Shown piece after piece: positions 46,491 through 57,950 of a DNA stretch of 64,000 bases. A program made the position numbers and the translations under genes. The notes beneath the pieces are model-generated. The model worked only from the letters and a program-made list of their open reading frames with translations. It had not been told where the DNA came from and ran no database searches. How positions within the stretch are numbered: position 1 is the first letter of the stretch; every line of letters starts with the position of its first letter. Source of the DNA: Dallia pectoralis (Eukaryota; Chordata; Actinopteri; Esociformes; Umbridae); the NCBI GenBank assembly GCA_029465975.1, contig CM055754.1, positions 10,866,288-10,930,287 on the forward strand, in the 5' to 3' direction.

Positions 46491-48136
46491 CAGTCCCCTC
46501 CAAAAGTATTGGAACGGTAAGGCAAATTCCTTTGTTTTTGTTGTTCACTGAAGACATTTGGGTTTAAGATCAAAAGATGAGTATGAGACAAAAGTTCAGA
46601 ATTTCAGCTTTTATTTCCTGGTATTTACATCTAGATCTGTTAAACAACTCACGACATACCACCCTTTTTTTTAACCCACCCATTTTTCAAGTGAGCAAAA
46701 GTATTGGAACATGTGACTGACAGGTGTTTCTGGTTGCCCAGGTGTTGACTTTTAGGTTAATTGTCCAAACAATAAATAGCTCTGCATGACTAGTCTAAGT
46801 TTTCATCCTTGATTCAAACCTATCAAGACTGCATTTCCTGTTAAAGAGGATAAACCAACATGAAGACCAGAGAGCTGTCTGTGGGAGAAAAGCAAGCCAT
46901 TGTCAAGCTGAGAAAATAAGGAAAGTCGATCAGAGTCATTGGACAAACATTGGGCATAGCAAGCACAACAATTTGGAATGTCCTGAAAAAGAAAGAAACT
47001 ACTGGTGTACTGAGTAACAGATGTCGAACAGGTCGGCCAAGGAAAACAACAGTAGTTGATGACAGAAGTTTCGTGAGAGCTGTGAAGAAAACCCCCAAAA
47101 CATCAGTAAGTGACATCACCAACAACCTCCACAGTGCAGGGGTGAAGGTATCACAATCCACTGTTCGAAGAAGACTCAGAGAGCAGAAATATAGAGGCCA
47201 CACCACAAGATGCAAACCACTCATCAGCAGTAAGAATCAGAAAGGCCAGATTGGAATTTGCAAAGAAGTACAGAGATGAGCCGCAAAAGTTCTGGAACAC
47301 AATCTTATGGACTGATGAGACCAAGATTAATCTCTACCAAAGTGATGGAAAGGCCAAAGTGTGGAGAAAGAAAGGAACTGCTTATGATCCGAAGCATACA
47401 AGCTCATCTGTGAAGCATGGTGGAGGTAATGTCATGGCTTGGGCGTGCATGGCTGCCTCTGGAACAGGCTCATTGATATTTATTGATGATGTAACTGATG
47501 ATGGTAGCAGCAGAATGAATTCAAAATGAAAAATTTTGTCTGCCAATTTACGGAGAAATGCATTGAAACTAATCGGGAGGAAGTTTATCATGCAGCAGGA
47601 CAATGACCCAAAGCACACTGCCAAAAATACAAAGGACTTCATCAGGGGGAAAAAGTGGAAGTTTTTAGACTGGCCAAGTCAATCACCTGACCTTAACCCA
47701 ATAGAGCATGCATTTCACCGCCTTAAGAGGAGACTGAAGGGAGAAACACCCCAAAACAAACAAGAACTAAAAGAAGCTGCTGTAAAAGCCTGGAATAGCA
47801 TCACAAATGAAGAATACAACAGTTTGGTGATGTCGATGGGTCGCAGGTTTGGGGCAGTTATTGCAAGCAAGGGTTATGCCACCAAATATTAAATGTTATT
47901 TACTTTAAGATTATTTGTTCCAATACTTTTGCTCACTTGAAAAATGTGTGGGTTCAAACAAAGGGTGGTATGTCGTGAGTTGTTTAACACATCTAGATGT
48001 AAATACCAGGAAATAAAAGCTGAAATTCTGAACTTTTGTCTCATACTCATCTTTTGATCTTAAACCCAAATGTCTTCAGTGAACAACAAAAACAAAGGAA
48101 TTTGCCTTACCGTTCCAATACTTTTGGAGGGGACTG
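46491..48136 (+). mobile_element. Tc1-like transposon, complete ends
   Basis: Long inverted repeats of about 220 bp at 46491-46711 and 47917-48136. Outer tips are 'cagtcccctccaaaagtatt' and its complement; inner arms also carry 'gcaaaagtattggaac'. TA dinucleotides flank both ends (46489-46490 and 48137-48138), as for Tc1 insertion. Size, 1646 bp, is normal for the group. Confidence 0.95.
46860..47892 (+). pseudogene. Tc1 transposase, stop codons and frameshift
   Basis: The frame opens with an ATG at 46860 (MKTRELSVGEKQAIVKLRK), but a TAA follows at 46917-46919. The same phase then continues through the helix-turn-helix region (IASTTIWNVLKK and RTGRPRKTT, including an AT-hook-like GRPR). Near 47245 a small indel moves the coding to another frame, which holds the first catalytic aspartate in LWTDETKINLY. 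A TGA at 47527-47529 interrupts it, after which the same phase holds the second aspartate in QQDNDPKHTA and the glutamate in SPDLNPIEHAF, to the stop at 47890-47892. Catalytic residues remain but three lesions make it non-autonomous. Its intact ends mean it could in principle still be moved by a related enzyme. Confidence 0.88.
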
Positions 48137-48138
48137 TA

Positions 48139-48330
48139 TATTACACTGACGTTTAATATAAACTTGACATGAAACGCTAAGAAATGCTAAGCAAAGCTGA
48201 TAACTACTAGCAACCCTTTATAGCCCAACTAAAGATTAACAGAAAACAAAACCCATGTGACTGAACCGTGTACCACCCTAAAAGTCCTGTGTGGAAACAA
48301 AACCCTCACCACTCAGCATTCAGCCACACA
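48139..48330 (-). mobile_element. solo LTR relic, part after the Tc1
   Basis: Continues the LTR after the insertion. 'agcaaccctttatagcccaa' corresponds to the TATA-containing 'cgaccctcttatatcccaga' of the 411-bp LTRs. The far terminus is too diverged to place. Confidence 0.45.
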
Positions 48331-48890
48331 AATGAATACTTACAAGTAAAATGGTGTTTCTAAAGAAATGTTATTCTTAACTTATCGTGTTATTGAGTTG
48401 TTGTTTACTAGAAACAATTTTTCTTTGTTTACAAACACATTATTTTAATTCAAGAGTATGTTAAAAGAAAACCTTTTATATACTCTACTTCTACAAAACA
48501 TTTGGCTAAACATAATACATAACTTACTATGATTTAAAGCGGCACCACAGTTTTAATGTACTATTTGGATCAGATGTATGTAAACTTTAGACATTACTGT
48601 GTATACGTGGTCTTCAAATGAATTTGGATAATAATCTAGAACCTGCCTGGGGCACACAGAACCCTGGCAGAACATTGTGTCACTGTTGACTGATCGTAGT
48701 GTGCTTCAAGGTGCCATTGCTACCTTGCAAATGTGTTAAAGCACTGTGGCTTAGAAACTGAAGATGCATTTTTATCTTTGATCACGGCTAGGAATATGTG
48801 TGAAGACGCTTTTAAAGAGGAACATGTATTACCGTATAAAGCAAACTATTTATGTCAAGAGAACAATTTGTAAACAAAGTGTTTCAAGTC
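48331..48890. other. AT-rich intergenic DNA, nothing recognised
   Basis: No gene or array seen. Confidence 0.5.
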
Positions 48891-48891
48891 T

Positions 48892-49322
48892 GTTTCACCT
48901 GTGCTTCACCTGGGTTTCACCTGTGTTTCACCTGGGTTTCACCTGTGTTTCATCTGGGTTTCACCTGTGTTTCATCTGGGTTTCATCTGTGTTTCACCTG
49001 TGCTTCACCTGGGTTTCACCTGTGTTTCACCTGGGTTCCACGTGTGTTTCACCTGGGTTTCACCTGGGTTCCACGTGTTTCACCTGTGTTTCACCTGGGT
49101 TCCACTTGGGTTTCACCTGGGTTTCACCTGGGTTCCACCTGGGTTCCACGTGTTTCACCTGGGTTCCACGTGTGTTTCACCTGTGTTGCATTTGTGTTTC
49201 ACCTGTGTTTCACCTGGGTTCCACCTGAGTTCCACCTGTTTCACCTGTGTTGCATCTGTGTTTCACCTGTGTTTCACCTGGGTTCCACCTGGGTTCCACC
49301 TGGGTTCCACCTGGGTTCCACT
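48892..49322. repeat. 11-bp based minisatellite, about 39 copies
   Basis: Core 'ttcacctgggt' with g/t and t/c variants. An 11-bp period opens all three plus frames with FHL, SPG and FTW words. These frames are artefacts. Confidence 0.95.
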
Positions 49323-51230
49323 GGTTGAACTTCCCTATGCACCTAGACATTTCCTGGTGCTACAGGAGCCGTACTAATTACATCAGAGCCTTTATAGACT
49401 TCCTGACTAATGACTGGTTGTGCTCACATTTAATAGGATCTGGATCTATTTAATCCATCACTATTGTAAGCTTCCTGGATGGTCTCAGCACAACAGCCTC
49501 CCATTGGAATTAAACTACGATTGCATCCCAAACTGCAGTATTCACAACCTAGTGTGTACTTTTCAGCAGAGCTGTGGGGCCTGAGTAGACGAAGTGCAGC
49601 AAGCAAAGACTAGGGTGTAGTTTGGGACCCGCCCTCAGCTCCATGAATACTAATGCCCACGAGCTGGCAGTCAGTGGGTGCTGCTTGTGTTGTACTGGAC
49701 ATAAGGCTCTGTGCTATAAAGCATATGGAGCACCCAGTAAACTCACACTGTGTAAAGCATGTGGCTATACATTTGCGAAGCTCAAATTTGCCAATTATTC
49801 ACTTTTTTCTTTATCGGTCACTGTGGAAAAGTCTGTATCATAAAGTAAAACCCGACCCCAAAGGAACGGCTGAATGTGACCGAGGAAATGGACTAAAGTG
49901 GATGTATTCATTTAGAAAAGGTATTTAAATGTCCATCTGATAAGAGTCCCACAACTTATGTGGCTCTATATCTCCTTTATCCTTGAGAACCACAGATCTA
50001 AGAACAGTATAAATCTAAAGTTTGGACACACCAATTCCCTGTGACTGATGAAAATGAGTTCACTATTTCATATTCACAAATGTACCCAATCTAAATCTGT
50101 GAGTACACCAAGGTATGAAGGTGCAGTAATTATTTAAGCAAGATCAATTCAATAACATTACTAATATAATTATGAATAACAATGCAAATGTTCAGAAATA
50201 ATACATTTCTAAAATAAATAATTAATATAAATGCGAATACTCATAACAATGGTGCTAATAATAATATATTACGTTTACATTTTGCTTTCCAAACAAACAA
50301 CTAGACTATTACAGTTCAATTGCAAATAACTTATATATATATATATGTATATATATACTTATATGTATTCAGCCTAATGGCATGACAGTGTAAACATAAT
50401 TGATCGTTTATTGTTAACGAGCCATTCATTTGTATGTAAATAGTGTTGTGTTTTTTTAAATACAGCTGGTCATCTTTCCCAAATGTGTTCTTAACAAGGG
50501 TGTTAAATGGTGCTGGCTAATGCATTCTCAAGTGTTTCTTAAAATGAATTAATTCATTGTCATCAACCAGTGAAATATAGCCCATAAATCATTAATAGTA
50601 ATAATCATGGGATTATCCTAGAGTCCCTTTTCCTTTTCCTATGTTAACACGATGTCTGATTGGTTAATGAGCCTTTCACGACACAACAGCCCTGCCCCCA
50701 TTTATCAAGAGAAGCACAGATTGAACATCATTGTTGCATTTTGAAATCTCTGGTACTTTTGGATGCGTCAAGATTTCGAATATAAATGAACCTGGAGAGC
50801 ACATAAACCATTTTTGTTAGGACAACTTGAACATGATTGCATTGAAGAGAGATTGATATTTCAGTATATTGCATGTTGTTTAACTACTAAGTGAATTGCT
50901 TGGAACGCTCCGTCTTATTTATGTATCCATTTCAGTGTTTTATAGCCAGGATTTCCTCAGAAAAGCTCAGTCAATGTCCTTTGAGATGGAGCCACAATGT
51001 CAAGTACACACAGTCGAAAAGACAGATGAAAAGTGAGTATTTGACAGACAGATGAGTGGATACAACATTTGGACAGGATGAATTAAATGTATCCGTAAAA
51101 GCTCAGAGATCGTCTTCCTGTACGTGTTTCGCTGCCTAAAGACGTATTTTATGAAATAATAGTTATTTCAATAAGTCCACTGTCCGTATGAATGGGCTCA
51201 ACCCAGGGTCTGTATAGATGGGAAGTGATG
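49323..51230. other. 1.9 kb intergenic DNA, nothing recognised
   Basis: AT-rich with a (ta)n-like stretch near 50330-50360. No convincing coding segment. Confidence 0.5.
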
Positions 51231-51337
51231 GGCAGGTCAGAAAGTAGGAAGACGGAAGAAGGACAGGTCAGAAAGTAGGAGGAAGGAAGAAGGACAGGTC
51301 AGAAAGTAGGAGGAAGGAAGAAGGACAGGTCAGAAAG
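51231..51337. repeat. 31-bp tandem repeat, 3-4 copies
   Basis: Purine-rich units containing 'aggtcagaaagtaggagg' and 'aagaaggac'. Confidence 0.88.
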
Positions 51338-52224
51338 GAAGTAAACACAAAAGAGGGGAGGAGTTTGGATGGAAGGTCAACAACCAACTAAGAGTAAAGA
51401 CATTTTAATGTTTGATATAACATTGTAAAACAATGAAAATTCATAATTTTAATGTGGGATTGGTTTTATTTTGGGTTATGAAAAGCAAAAACGTTCTGCT
51501 TAAACTGCTGTTGGTCCTCCACATGCCACCAGAACAGTAAAGGCCCACAGAGGCACTACAAATCCTTTAAATAGCAAATCCTTCAATCCTGTCATTTGTG
51601 AGGAGGAGCTGGATTGGATTGAACTTCTATGGAATATGAAACTGGTCAAAATGTGTCCAAATTCCGGAGACGAACTACATTCTGTGAGTATGAAATATCA
51701 CATATCATTATTTGCTCTCTGACGTTTGACATGTTGTGGACGTTCTGTGTTTCGAGGTTCCTGAGCTAAAAATCGGCGTGTCTTCTACTCTTCAATCAGT
51801 AACAATTGCGTTTGAAAAATCAATTTTATCTTGCTAACGTTAGCATTGCTAGCTATCCTTAACCGAAGTTGGAAGGTAATGATAACATAGACATCTGTCA
51901 AAGTACAGTTGATAAAATGTTGTTAATGTCTCCAAAATATATTAGCCTATCTCTAGCCATGGTGACAAATTTACAGTATTTGCAATATTCTTGAGCCTTT
52001 CAGAAACAGTTTGTAATAATATGTTGAACGCTGGTACTGGCTATTATGGGCTAGATAAAAACAATGTTACAGTATGAAAAACTATATAGCTTTGTTGCGG
52101 ATATACATGCTTACTCTCATGTCAGAGAAACGAAAACGTATATTAATGTGGGTGGCATTTTGTGCAATTACAAAAAGTAAACATTTAATACAGGTTGTGT
52201 ATTTGAGAAATGCTTTGAAATGAA
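51338..52224. other. intergenic DNA, nothing recognised
   Basis: No supportable feature. Confidence 0.5.
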
Positions 52225-52225
52225 C

Positions 52226-53145
52226 ATAACAACACTGTGTTATATGTTAATGCGGTGGGTGTTCTTCACTTATTATACTTATATAAGAGTACACCAGAAC
52301 AACTCCACAACACTGTTATATGTTAATGAGGTGGGTGTTCTTCTATTGATACACTCACATAAGAGTACACCAGAACAACTCCACAACACTGTGTTATATG
52401 TTAATGAGGGGGGTGTTCTTCTATTGATACACTCATATAAGAGTACTACAGAACAACTCCACAACACTGTGTTATATGTTAATGAGGTGGGTGTTCTTCT
52501 ATTGATACACTCACATAAGAGTACACCAGAACAACTCCACAGCACTGTGTTATATGTTAATGAGGGGGGTGTTCTTCTATTGATACACTCATATAAGAGT
52601 ACTACAGAACAACTCCACAACACTGTGTTATATGTTAATGCGGTGGGTGTTCTTCTATTGATACACTCATATAAGAGTACACCAGAACAACTCCACAACA
52701 CTGTTATATGTTAATGAGGTGGGTGTTCTTCTATTGATACACTCATATAAGAGTACAACAGAATAACTCCACAACACTGTGTTATATGTTTATGAGGTGG
52801 GTGTTCTTCTATTGATACACTCATATAAGAGTACTACAGAACAACTCCACAACACTGTGTTATATGTTAATGCGGTGGGTGTTCTTCTATTGATACACTC
52901 ATATAAGAGTACACCAGAACAACTCCACAACACTGTTATATGTTAATGAGGTGGGTGTTCTTCTATTGATACACTCATATAAGAGTACAACAGAATAACT
53001 CCACAACACTGTGTTATATGTTTATGAGGTGGGTGTTCTTCTATTGATACAGTCATATAAGAGTACACCAGAACAACTCCACAACACTGTTATATGTTAA
53101 TGAGGTGGGTGTTCTTCACTTGATACACTCATATAATATCTGCTC
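52226..53145. repeat. 78-bp minisatellite, about 12 copies
   Basis: Units contain 'ggtgggtgttcttctattga', 'tacactcatataagagtac' and 'caactccacaacactg'. Variants alternate in a fixed order (ggtggg then ggggggtg; caccag then ctacag), indicating a higher-order unit of two or more repeats. Because 78 is divisible by three, long open frames occur on both strands; these are not genes. Confidence 0.95.
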
Positions 53146-54255
53146 TGCGTTGCCTCTAATTGGGGATCATATCTAGTTGTTTCCTTACTGTTTGAATAGT
53201 TCTTTTTTAATGCTACATGCATATATCTTCTAGGTTGCTATCTCACCCTTGTTTGCTGTTTTGGGAACAATCAATAAAGGATGCCCTGCCCCTTTCCCCG
53301 GACACATAGCTACTATTTAGTTCCCGTGATGTAGAACACACAGTTAATAAAGCGTGTTAAACAAATATATACACTGGAGTGGACCCCAGTACCTCAGTGT
53401 CTCTGCTGGCAGGCTCACAGTTTCCAGCTAATAGCGCTATACTTCCCAGATCAATTTACAGGGTAAGACTTTAACTCCAATATTGACAAAGTGGTTTGTT
53501 GTAAATGACTTTCCAACTACTTCACATTTAGATATTTATGTATAGATGTTTTGTAGCTACTTATTCACTCAGGAGTAAATTAACCTAGCCAGCCAGACTG
53601 TATAGAAACAGCATTTTGGGTTGTGTGGTTGAATTAAGTTGCAACACATTTCTTCAACACATTTTTTACGTGGCTACTTGTGCTCACATCCTGATTTATT
53701 CCACAATGCTAAATCATAAAATGTGTGGTTTTGGTTGAGCTTCTTCTACTGTAAATTGACAGGTGTTAGTTCCCTTGAACACAGAAAACAGGCTCCCTAT
53801 TCACATATAATGTGTACACAACAAACACAGCACTGCCTTGACATCAACAATGAACAATGTGACATTCTACCAGAAATAACAGATCCAGATGAAATCCAAA
53901 AAGACAGAAGGAATTGTTCAGCAATTGTAGATTGAAACACAGCGATTTGTGGTTGTAAAGCTAGGACGCTATAAATGGACGTGACGCAAAATGCTGTGTA
54001 TAGCATCTGTCATTTATTTCAACTCCAGACACTCAATGGCCATTGTGTGGCATTTATCTAAGGCTCTACAACTTCACACTGCCAAACCCAGACGCATTGG
54101 CGTCATATGAATAATGGAACCACTCATCAAGTGTGCATTTTGGTTGGTCTCACCACTTGAGTCATGGTCGTTTAAGATGAACCATCACGATAAAAATAGA
54201 TAGTTCAGAGATGGATCAGAGTTGGGAAAACGAAATGTAATTTCCCATGCTGCTT
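53146..54255. other. intergenic DNA, possible LTR-like piece at its start
   Basis: At 53155-53360 'ctctaattggggatcatatc' and 'caatcaataaagg' resemble LTR sequence, too weak to name. The rest shows nothing recognised; the 70-codon frame at 53723-53935 has no domain. Confidence 0.35.
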
Positions 54256-54335
54256 ATGGCAAGAGACCATGCAGTCTGCCTAGACTCTCACTGCTGATAA
54301 TAAATGCCAGTGCTGAGCAGAGACCATGCAGTCTG
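54256..54335. repeat. 56-bp minisatellite, left part
   Basis: About 1.4 units containing 'ataaatgccagtgctgagca' and 'gagaccatgcagtctg'. The array resumes at 56816 and again at 61257 after two retroelement insertions. Confidence 0.9.
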
Positions 54336-54746
54336 TGTCACGAACCGTTAGGGTGTAGTGTGGAGGAGCCAGGTGCAGAGCCAATGTATCCGTTTTAACA
54401 ATGGGTTTATTTTAGTACACAACTTAAAACAAACCGTAAACGGCGAAAAACACTAAACTGTTGATAACGAAATAAAAGGTGCGCATATAGCGTCTTACAC
54501 AATTTCCATATAACGACAAGAGTAGTATCTCAATATCGATTCACTGACCTCTAAAACACAGTGACATGTAATAATGCGAAGCAACAAGTGCACTGCTCGC
54601 GACCCTCTTATATCCCAGATAAAGTGACAGATTACTAACAGCTGTGACCACGTGAAAGAGGAAGTAATCACAGCTAGTGAGAACAAAAACACGGAAGTGG
54701 ATCACCGAAATGGAAGTGTAGCAACGCCACCACACCAATCGTGACA
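54336..54746 (-). repeat. LTR (3' copy with respect to the element)
   Basis: Begins 'tgtcacgaacc' and ends 'caatcgtgaca', so the tips are inverted TGTCACG/CGTGACA. On the minus strand a TATA-like 'gggatataagaggg' lies near 54610 and an 'aaaataaaccc' polyadenylation signal near 54410. It differs from the other LTR at only a few positions (for example 'cgacaagagt' against 'cgaaaacagt'). Confidence 0.93.
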
Positions 54747-54891
54747 GTATCCCCCACTAAAAGGCTAGCTCCCCAGATAGCCGAACGGAAACACAAAACC
54801 AAAACAAGGGAGCAACAGGGAGAGAACCCACAGTCAAACCCAAAAGGGTCAGTCCAGGACCGCAGGTCCAGCCCTGAATAGGCCTCGGTGG

Positions 54892-55877
54892 TTGAGAGGC
54901 CGCCATCTAGTGCGGCTGAGAGGCCGCCATCTTGTGCGGCTGAGAGGCCGCCATCTTGTGCGGCTGAGAGGCCGCCATCTTGTGCGGCTGAGAGGCCGCC
55001 ATCTAGTGCGGCTGAGAGGCGGCCATCTTGTGCGGCTCAGAGTCCGCCGTCGTAGGCGACGTGGTGGCGGAGGCCATCGTGAGCGCCGTCGTGGCGGCGG
55101 TCATCGTGGGCGCCGTCGTGGCGGCGGCCATCGTGGGCGCCGTCGTGGCGGCGGCCATCGTGGGCGCAGTCGTGGCGGCGGCCATCGTGGGCGGTGTCGT
55201 GGCGGCGGCCATCGTGGGCGGTGTCGTGGCGGCGGCCATCGTGAGCGTAGTCGTGGCGGCGGCCATCGTGAGCGTAGTCGTGGCGGCGGCCATCGTGAGC
55301 GTAGTCGTGGCGGCGGCCATCGTGAGCGTAGTCGTGGCGGCGGCCATCGTGAGCGTCGTCGTGGCGGCGGCCATCGTGAGCGTCGTCGTGGCGCGGCCTT
55401 CGTGGGCGGCGCTGCGGCAGCCATTGTGGGCGGCGATGCGGCAGCCATTGTGGGCGGCGATGCGGCAGCCATTGTGGGCGGCGATGCGGCAGCCATTGTG
55501 GGCGGCGATGCGGCAGCCATTGTGGGCGGCGATGCGGCAGCCATTGTGGGCGGCGATGCGGCAGCCATTGTGGACGCTGGCGTGACGGCGGCAGCCATCT
55601 TGAGCGCTGGCGTGACGGCAACAGCCATCTTGGGCGCAGGCGTGATGGCGACCATCTTGGGTGCTGGCGTGACGCCAACAGCCATCTTGGGCGCTGGCGT
55701 GACGGCGGCAGCCATCTTGAGCGCTGGCGTGACGGCAACAGCCATCTTGGGCGCAGTCGTGATGGCGACCATCTTGGGCGCTGGCGTGACGGCGGCAGCC
55801 ATCTTGAGCGCTGGCGTGACGGCAACAGCCATCTTGGACGCAGGCGTGGTGGCGACCATCTCAGGCGCTGGCTCCTG
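54892..55877. repeat. GC-rich repeats with 24-, 27- and 30-bp periods
   Basis: Four successive related families, each with a 'gccat' core. From 54892 a 24-bp unit with 'gaggccgccatcttgtgcgg' (6 copies); from about 55040 a 27-bp unit with 'gtcgtggcggcggccatcgt' (about 13); from about 55405 a 24-bp unit with 'gcgatgcggcagccattgtg' (about 7); from about 55575 mixed 27- and 30-bp units with 'ggcgtgacggcggcagccat' (about 10). Every period is a multiple of three, so frames remain open on both strands. Confidence 0.92.
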
Positions 55878-56402
55878 TAAGTCCAGCCATGTCCTCCACC
55901 ACGTCCTAATAATAGCCGAGGGCTGTTCATCCAACCCCTTCGGGGTTTTTTCTGTCCCTGACGTCAGTGGCCGAGAAGGGTCTTCCCACGGCGGGGGTTG
56001 TGGCTGTAGCTCAAGGGGTTTCTCCCCCCCTGTCTGCAGCCCAGGAGCAGTGGGTGGCTGGTCATGCAGCACCAGGACCGTGGGTGTTCTTTCCGCGGTC
56101 CTCCCGGAACACCTCCTTAGCTCCCCCCCAAAAACCTTTTTGGGACGCTGTCGGGGTGCCCTCTTGCCTTCCTCCGGGAAGGACCGCGGACCCGATGTAA
56201 TCAGCCCTGATAGCTGCATTGGTGGCTCATAACCGAAGTAAGCACGGAGGCGCCTATACTCCTCTTCGGGCGTCTCCGGCTTAAGCCAGTCCCACTGCTC
56301 CGTGGTGCGACGGTGAGCTTCATCCTTCGGGGCGCTATAGCTTGCCCCCCCGAGGAATCCACTCACCATCAGGCTCCGCTGGCTATCTTTAGGGCTTAGC
56401 AT
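55003..56402 (-). pseudogene. repeat-rich ORF of the LTR element, unknown function
   Basis: Read on the minus strand from an ATG at about 56402 (MLSPKDSQRSLMVSGFLGG), just inside the LTR boundary; the frame is also open back to 56453 inside the LTR. The N-terminal 150 residues or so are unique and charged, with EEEYRRLRAYFGYEPPMQLS and proline-rich QPQPPPWEDPSRPLTSG. The rest is made of short repeats around a KMA or TMAA word (KMAVAVTPA, PPTMAAAS). Near 55390 a 1-base deletion shifts the frame. Past that point the same TMAAATT motif continues in another phase to 55003. No Gag zinc knuckle, protease or polymerase motif is present. I do not know its role; a structural or captured sequence is possible. 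Confidence 0.5.
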
Positions 56403-56404
56403 TC

Positions 56405-56815
56405 TGTCACGAACCGTTAGGGTGTAGTGTGGAGGAGCCAGGTGCAGAGCCAATGTATCCGTTTTAACAATGGGTTTATTTTAGTACACAACTTAAAACA
56501 AACCGTAAACGGCGAAAAACACTAAACTGTTGATAACGAAATAAAAGGTGCGCATATAGCGTCTTACACAATTTCCATATAACGAAAACAGTAGTATCTC
56601 AATATCGATTCACTCACCTCTAAAACACAGTGACATGTAATAATGCGAAGCAACAAGTGCACTGCTCGCGACCCTCTTATATCCCAGATAAAGTGACAGA
56701 TTACTAACAGCTGTGACCACGTGAAAGAGGAAGTAATCACAGCTAGTGAGAACAAAAACACGGAAGTGGATCACCGAAATGGAAGTGTAGCAACGCCACC
56801 ACACCAATCGTGACA
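56405..56815 (-). repeat. LTR (5' copy with respect to the element)
   Basis: Partner of 54336-54746, same length and ends. As the upstream LTR on the minus strand it would supply the promoter for the internal frame. Confidence 0.93.
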
Positions 56816-56940
56816 GTCTGCCAGACTCTCACGGCTAATAATAAATGCCAGTGCTGAGCAGAGACCATGCAGTCTGCCAGACTCTCACGGCTGATAATAA
56901 ATGCCAGTGCTGAGCAGAGACCATGCAGTCTGCCAGACTC
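56816..56940. repeat. 56-bp minisatellite, middle part
   Basis: A little over two units, bounded on the left by the GTCTG duplication of the LTR element and on the right by the ACTC duplication of the provirus. Confidence 0.93.
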
Positions 56941-57655
56941 TGTTATGGAATTTTATGATCACTCAAGAAGTTTATTAACATGTAAGTCTTATAGATGTTG
57001 TTTAGGCCAAAAGGCACAGAGGAAAGAATGTTTAGGATAAGGTTTATGATAGGGGACACATGTCTATTGACCTATTGACCTCAAGAAAGGTCCTGGGGAG
57101 GAAATATATGTCACTAAGTAACTTTGCGGCTTGGCTTGGCTGGTAGGAATGGTATGGGCCTTTGTCTGTTAAGAAAAACAAAGATTGTTGACCTCCTCCT
57201 TAAGTTCATAAGGCAATGACCTGGTGGTTATCTGATGAACACATGTGGTCTCCACTCATACTGCTTGAGGCACAGGGGTCAGGTTTTGACATCCCCCCTT
57301 GTGCCAATCAAACTGTCCTGCCTACTTCTGAGGATACATCTGTCTTCCATCAATACTGTGTGTCAAGTATGTGCGTTACTGATTCTCCATAAATACTGTG
57401 TGAACTTCTATCTCATCAGGTCAGTCTGATCCAGCACAGGTTATTGTCCTGTTGTCTGATGAAGACTTTCCTCAAAACCTATTCTTTAAGCTTGCTATAG
57501 GGATTGATCTGATCAATGCAAAAGCTTAAACCTGTATTTGAAAAATGGTTTCTTACTTGCAATTAAACCTGTTAAAAGTGTCAAACTGTAACATACTCTC
57601 GTGCGTCTTACTTTAAGTTCAAATTCAGCGATTAAAGTCTAAAATTTCCGCGACA
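56941..57655 (+). repeat. provirus 5' LTR, 715 bp
   Basis: Starts 'tgttatggaa' directly after the ACTC duplication and ends 'ttccgcgaca' directly before the primer site. The shared terminal block with the 3' end of the element is 38 bp long. Internal promoter landmarks are not certain. Confidence 0.75.
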
Positions 57656-57657
57656 TT

Positions 57658-57677
57658 TGGGGGCATCGTCCGAGATT
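57658..57677 (+). promoter_or_regulatory. primer binding site, tRNA-Pro-like
   Basis: 'tgggggcatcgtccgagat' lies two bases after the LTR. It resembles the proline-tRNA primer site of gammaretroviruses apart from one extra base and one substitution. Confidence 0.7.
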
Positions 57678-57950
57678 CTTAACAAAGTAATCCGTATTTT
57701 TTCCAAAACAGGCTACATATCCTAAAGAGCGATATAATTTTTTAATTTTTTTTGAAAAAATAACAGGCCAGGACTGTCTTTGGGGATATGTGATTCTATA
57801 CAGAATTTTGAAACTCAAGGACCTAAAAATGCTGAATTGGGACAATGTTGGACGACAGTTTGACAACGGTTTTGATAAATTAACAAAATAGGCTCGTTAA
57901 TTTTGACTTAATTCGTAAGGTTATTGTAAGATTTTAAACTTGGCTTAAAA

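Larger units (their letters stand above)
54336..56815 (-). mobile_element. non-autonomous LTR retrotransposon, 2.48 kb
   Basis: Two nearly identical 411-bp LTRs (54336-54746 and 56405-56815) bound a 1.66-kb interior. The 5-bp target duplication GTCTG (54331-54335 and 56816-56820) lies within the 56-bp minisatellite. The minus orientation is shown by LTR promoter and polyadenylation motifs and by a purine-rich, PPT-like 'agtgggggatac' next to the 54746 boundary on the minus strand. I see no protease, reverse transcriptase or integrase, so it must rely on another element. A primer binding site is not obvious next to the 56405 boundary. Confidence 0.9.

Noticed and set aside
48800..49377. Plus-strand frames of 142-158 codons rich in FHLGFTW words
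   Set aside because: Pure translation of an 11-bp repeat in three phases, equally open in each.
54892..56232. 446-codon plus-strand frame with arginine/glycine repeats
   Set aside because: It is antisense to the LTR element and open only because the repeat periods are multiples of three in GC-rich sequence lacking stops.
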